This document shows, one piece after another, positions 59,497 to 64,000 of a stretch of DNA of 64,000 nt. Positions within the stretch are counted from its first letter, which is position 1. Each line of letters begins with the position of its first letter. The translations under genes and the position numbers were made by a program. The notes under the pieces were generated by a model that ran no database searches, was not told the origin of the DNA, and saw only the letters and a list, made by a program, of their open reading frames with translations. The DNA lies in contig CAJNYU010000028.1 of NCBI GenBank assembly GCA_905331475.1, positions 1 through 64,000 on the forward strand, read 5' to 3'. This DNA comes from Rotaria socialis. Lineage: Eukaryota; Rotifera; Eurotatoria; Philodinida; Philodinidae.

Positions 59497-62281
59497 ATGA
59501 CCGAAAGTTCAGATCAACAACAACAATTAGAACAATTAAAATTAGAAACTTCACAAGAATCATCAATTACAACCGATGATAAAGTATGGACAGATCAGGG
59601 AATTAATGAAAATATTGTACAAAAAATTCGTTCATACATTGAAAATGGTAAAAACATAAATTCATACAAAATCACTATTAATTTTTATATTTAGGTAAAT
59701 TAAATTCATCGGATATAGACAGTCGTTTATGTGAACAACTGCGCTCATTTCCCAATGATGCAATCAGTATTGATTCGTTATTCAATGAATTTAATAATTC
59801 AGATTTAACTGGCGTAGTTAATAAGGGTGCTTTTTTATGTAATTTAATTAAACAATGGAAAATTCACCATCCACAAGAACAAAAATCTTCAGCTAGTTCT
59901 CATAGTGGTGATGATGGAAACGGAAGTACCTATGGAAAACACAAGCCAGGTCCAGATGAAATCAAACTTAAAGTAAGAGCCTCCTCAAAAACAAAAAAAT
60001 ATTCTATCTGTAAAATCGCGTTTACTTTATTAGCAAATTCTTGAACGAACTGGATATAAAATGGATATCACCGCAGGCCAACGTAAATATGGTGGTCCTC
60101 CACCTGATGGTCCTGAGTATTCAGCACAAAATAGCGAAGTATGTTATCGATATTTGAATTTTGTTTTTATAGTTAATTTAATTTTTTAAAGGTTTTTATT
60201 GGCAAAATCCCACGCGAAGTATTTGAAGATGAGCTCATTCCAATTTGTGAAGAAGCTGGCAAGATTTGGGATTTACGTCTAATGATTGATCCAGTGTCTG
60301 GTTTTAATAAAGGTTATTGTTTCGTTACATATTGCGCTCCAGGTGAATCTGCCAAAGCATGTGAACGAGTAAGTTTATCTTTGCGAACATTCGACAAATA
60401 TAGAATTGAGTTTTTCTTTTAGCTCAATGGTTATGCTATCCGTCCAGGAAAACTTTTAAAAGCAAACGGTAGTGTTGCTAATCTACGTTTATTTATTGGC
60501 AATATACCAAAAACAAAAGCCAGAGAAGAAATTCGTGAAGAGCTAACAAAAGTTGTTGGTAAGATATTTTGTTCGTTTATGGACATGCGACATAGTTTAT
60601 CGAATAGTGTCAAAAATTGTCGATTTTTGTTTTCTTTAGAGGGTGTAACAAATGTGATAGTTTATACACCAGCAGATGAAGCTGATAAGAAAAAAAATCG
60701 CGGATTCTGTTTTGTCGATTTCGATACACATAAAAATGCATCTGTTGCAAAAAGAAAATTAGGAAATGCTCGTGTGCGGGTATGTAGAATGTGAAACGAT
60801 GATTTTGTTGTTATCGAGTGAAATTTCTAGATATTCAACCGTGATATTGCTGTTGATTGGGCTGACCCAGATGAAGAGCCCGATAATGATACAATGTCAC
60901 AAGTTAAAGTTTTGTATGTTCGCAATTTAACATCGGATGTATCAGAGAATGATGTGAAAGATGTATTTTTACCCTATGGAAATATTGAACGTGTTCGAAA
61001 AGTTCGAGTAAGATTTTACAAGGTCGAATATTTCAAAAGATTTTATAGAATATAAATAATAGGACTATGCATTTGTTCATTTTGATAAACGTGAAGATGC
61101 CTTGAATGCAATGCGTGCACTTGATGGAAAAGTAAATAGATACTCATTGATATTCAATAGTTTATATTTTATCAATTATAGTTACTTGGACGTAATACAG
61201 TGGAAATTAGTTTAGCGAAACCATTGAGTGATAAACGTAAACAGGCACAAGTAAAACGTGAGCATCGAAAACCAGGCGATCCACCATTTAATCAACGCGA
61301 CAGTTTTGACAACAATTCACAAGGGGGACATCATGCTGGACCCATGTCAGGTGGTATGGGAAAGAATCCACAACGTGGTCCTACGCATTCGCCAGATGAT
61401 TCATTTAGTGAGTTGTTTATTTACACAGATGATTTTGTATTCTTTTTATTCTTATTCTTATTAATAGATGCTAATAATTTCGGGGCCTTTTCTGGACAAT
61501 CTCCAATGCGAGGAGGACCAGGAAATAGAGGCAATATTGGTGTAAGTGATATAACTTGGACAATCAGACTTCTTTACAAATCGGTGATGTTCTGCTTTTT
61601 TTTAGCGAGGTGGTGGCCCATCAGGTGGTAATCGTGGTGGATTTTCGAACAATCGTGGTGGCGGCTTTCATGGAGGAAACCGCGGTGCTGGTGGTGGTGG
61701 CGGTGGCGGTAATTTTAATCAAAATAACCGCGGTGGTTATAATAACAATAATAATAATAACAATAATAATTTTCGAGGAGGAGGAGGAGGATATCAAGGG
61801 CCATCACAATATGTAAGATATCAACAACAAAAGAAAAAGACTTTCGTTTTCTCTTATCTTAATTGTTTCTTTTTCAAAGAATAATCCTGGCGGTTTTAAT
61901 AATGGTCCATCCAATAATCCAAGTAAGTCCGATAAGACTTTTGATTTTTTATAATATATTTGTTTAGATGATTTCGGCGCCTTTAATGGTCCACCACAAA
62001 ATAATAATGGTCGAATGGGTATGAATAACAGTGGTTTTGGTATGAATTCAATGCAACAAAATCGACCATACGGAGGAGGTATGAAACGACCAGCGAATCA
62101 GATGAATGACGGCATGATGGCTAAACGTGGTCGTCCTGACACTGGATCATGGGGATCAATGGGTGGTGATGGTTCAAATAATATGAATAAAGGTGGCCCA
62201 CAACAACAGAACGCTCGTGGTAACTGGTATCAAGATCAGGGTTACAACTCACAGCAACAATCCAACTATAGTTGGAATTAA
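59497..62281 (+). CDS. SYNCRIP: hnRNP Q/R (SYNCRIP)-like RNA-binding protein
   Basis: RNA-binding protein of the hnRNP Q/R group, acting in splicing, mRNA stability and transport. About a dozen exons from ATG at 59497. The N-terminal NURR-type helical domain (LRSFPNDAISIDSLFNEF) leads into RRM1 (VFIGKIPREVFEDELIPICEEAG, KGYCFVTYCAPG), RRM2 (LRLFIGNIPKTK, KKNRGFCFVDFDTHKNASVAKRKL, then VDWADPDEEP) and RRM3 (VLYVRNLTSDVSENDVKDVF, YAFVHFDKREDALNAM, GRNTVEISLAKP). A long Gly/Arg/Asn-rich tail with RGG repeats follows, encoded by several small exons. The linker WADP and the three-RRM order are diagnostic of this group. The tail is AT-poor and repetitive (GGT and AAT tracts near 61680-61790). Confidence 0.93.
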
Positions 62282-63207
62282 TTGTTGCTGTTAGAAAAAT
62301 TCAAGGCGTGTGAGAGGTGAACTTTTAAAAGACAGCGGGCGTAAAACAAATAACTGATGAAATTATTTTTTTTAATTCCTAATTCAAAAGAAAAAAAAAC
62401 ATACTGGACTCAATCTCAAAAAAAAAAAAAAAAAAATCATTTATTGACTTTTTTTCGTTTTTTTTTTCGTAAATACTATCTTCCTAAAAGATTTTGCCAA
62501 CAAAAATTAGTATTCATATAGTAAGAAGAAAAAGAAAAATAATAATAAAAAAAACAACACACAAGATTTGTCGAATAATTAACTCATGAAACTTTTTGTC
62601 GTGTTTATGTCTATTGTCATTATTTCTCTCTCTCTCTCTCTGTTTTTTGTTTTGTGCTTTTTGCTTTTTCAACCAAAAAACTTGTCTATCATTGATAAAA
62701 AAATAATAACATGAAGACATTTTGCCATATGGCGCCCTAGAAATTATTTATCATTTTTCAACTATTTCAAATTCTGTATTTTATGAAGGAACATATTGAA
62801 ATTTCGAATTGTTTTTGAAACAAGACTATTTGCATCATATAGATCCTAATAAAACAGTTCATATTTTCGGAGTAGAAGCTCAAAATAATATCTTAGACGC
62901 TGATTAGAATCTACATGATGTGTATAGGTTTGTCGCAAGGACGTTTAGATAGTTGAATATGTAACTTCGGTAGAAAATTTTTGTATATTTTGATTAATAT
63001 CTTTTTTGCTTTAACTATCACTGTTAAAAAACAAAATTTACTTTTTTCGTGGAAAAATTATTCGAGAGAGAGATCGATTAAAATTATTGGTTGTGGAATA
63101 AATATTTAATTCGACGAATCTATTTGGAAAATGTTTATGGGATTTTTAAAATATAAATACAAACATTGGAAAATAGTATTTGAAAAAAAAGTATAAAGTT
63201 TTTAATA
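62282..63207. other. hnRNP 3' region and spacer
   Basis: Contains a poly-A tract (62419-62437) and a CT microsatellite (about 62625-62641); no coding signal. Confidence 0.5.
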
Positions 63208-63567
63208 ATGGGTAAGAATGGATTGTTTCTAGTTAAAATTTATTTTCATAGATATTTTGAACTAGCAGTAGAGAGGAAATAAACATAGGCGTTTGAACTT
63301 TTGATTTTTCTTTTAGGATCTATTGTCTCATTCGCACGCTGTGTTGCTGCTGTAGGCACGTTGGAAACGGATGTTCAAAGAAAAATATGGAATTTTCCAT
63401 TAGATGGAAAAAGGTATGAACTATAATACAGTTCGGTTGATTATTGAACTGAACTTTTTCTTTATTTCAGCTTCATCACAATCAATGCGCACAATAAATA
63501 TCTTAAATTCAACTTAATATTTACGTCAGATCTTTTTTTCTATGTAAACTGTTATATAGTTTATTAG
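63208..63567 (+). CDS. Possible small three-exon gene
   Basis: ATG G (63208-63211), then 63317-63413 and 63471-63567, with GTAAGA, GTATGA donors and TTTTAG, TTTCAG acceptors, read in phase as a 65-residue protein ending at TAG. It has a helix SIVSFARCVAAVG, a mid-region VQRKIWNFPLDGKSF and a hydrophobic end. The splice sites are good, but the product is unrecognised and short, so this could be chance or the edge of a longer gene. Confidence 0.3.
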
Positions 63568-64000
63568 TAAATGAAATTAAACTTTAATAATGTCGATATT
63601 TATTTTTTAATAATTGTAATTGTCAGATAGTTTTTGAAAATATTTGTATTTTTTTTAAATAAATTTATTATTCGTCACAGAAAGAAAACTATCAACTTAA
63701 AAACAACAGTTTCGATGACATTTCGTGAACTAGAAACTTTGTTGCACGCTTAAATTCAAGGAGTTTATTTATGAAAAATGATAATTCTTGATTGGAATTA
63801 ATCATCGACATGCCTTGGCATATTCTCGATTTTTTATAAGAGTCAAATTCTTGTATTCGAAAATACATCGTTTTTTTGTCCGTAAATTATTCAATGGAAA
63901 TGACGTATAAATAAATCATCTGATTCAATTCCAGGCTATCGTATTTCTTTCAGACTAGCCATCTGGAAGTTTTTCTTGTAGTATAAGTGTTTAGTGCTCA
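63568..64000. other. Window end, non-coding
   Basis: AT-rich; no gene supported. Confidence 0.5.

Overview
The window looks like nuclear DNA of a bdelloid rotifer (Adineta/Rotaria type); this is inferred from several weak signs that agree. The sequence is AT-rich, and genes are cut by many very short GT..AG introns, mostly about 45-80 nt. The genes are animal ones: beta-adaptin, parvin, lysyl hydroxylase, ALG8, kinesin light chain, SPE-39/VIPAS39, an hnRNP Q/R protein and a CPLANE2 ciliary GTPase. They sit beside tandem F-box-like genes of a sort abundant in bdelloids, two candidate bacterial-type genes, and degraded transposons and receptors.

Layout. 1-5000: gene-poor and decayed, with a BED-like zinc-finger pseudogene, a hammerhead-ribozyme-like core next to TG-rich telomere-like sequence, and a GPCR-like pseudogene. 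5029-9552: two tandem intronless F-box-like paralogues (+). 9816-11691: a four-exon zinc-finger/coiled-coil/membrane gene (-). 11830-16566: three + strand genes (an unknown coiled-coil gene, ALG8, CPLANE2) only 48 and 41 nt apart, a good candidate for an operon resolved by spliced-leader trans-splicing. 18138-24588: a small YscW/YbaY-like gene, kinesin light chain and VIPAS39 (+). 24704-28767: a 69-residue membrane protein, an RPxSA-repeat protein and an intronless PfkB kinase (-). 30421-35452: a WAP/antistasin-repeat membrane protein with two possible first exons (-). 35453-42961: a 7.5 kb stretch with no gene, rich in microsatellites. 42962-50891: beta-adaptin, uridine-cytidine kinase and a REC114-like gene (+). 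51567-52699: a non-autonomous hAT element with a perfect 8-bp target duplication, holding an assembly gap and a 78-nt poly-C run. 54027-59095: parvin, then lysyl hydroxylase (-). 59497-62281: hnRNP Q/R (+), divergent from lysyl hydroxylase. 63208-63567: a possible small three-exon gene.

The genes are mostly unrelated housekeeping functions: vesicle coats (beta-adaptin) and endolysosomal trafficking (VIPAS39), microtubule transport (KLC), cilia (CPLANE2), N-glycosylation (ALG8), collagen modification (PLOD), integrin adhesion (parvin), RNA processing (hnRNP) and pyrimidine salvage (UCK). The most interesting signals are the operon-like trio, the REC114-like meiotic gene, the alternative first exon of the antistasin gene, the hAT element with its poly-C, and the hammerhead-like motif. 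Exon boundaries were worked out by hand from GT/AG sites, reading-frame continuity and recalled family conservation. No searches or folding were run.
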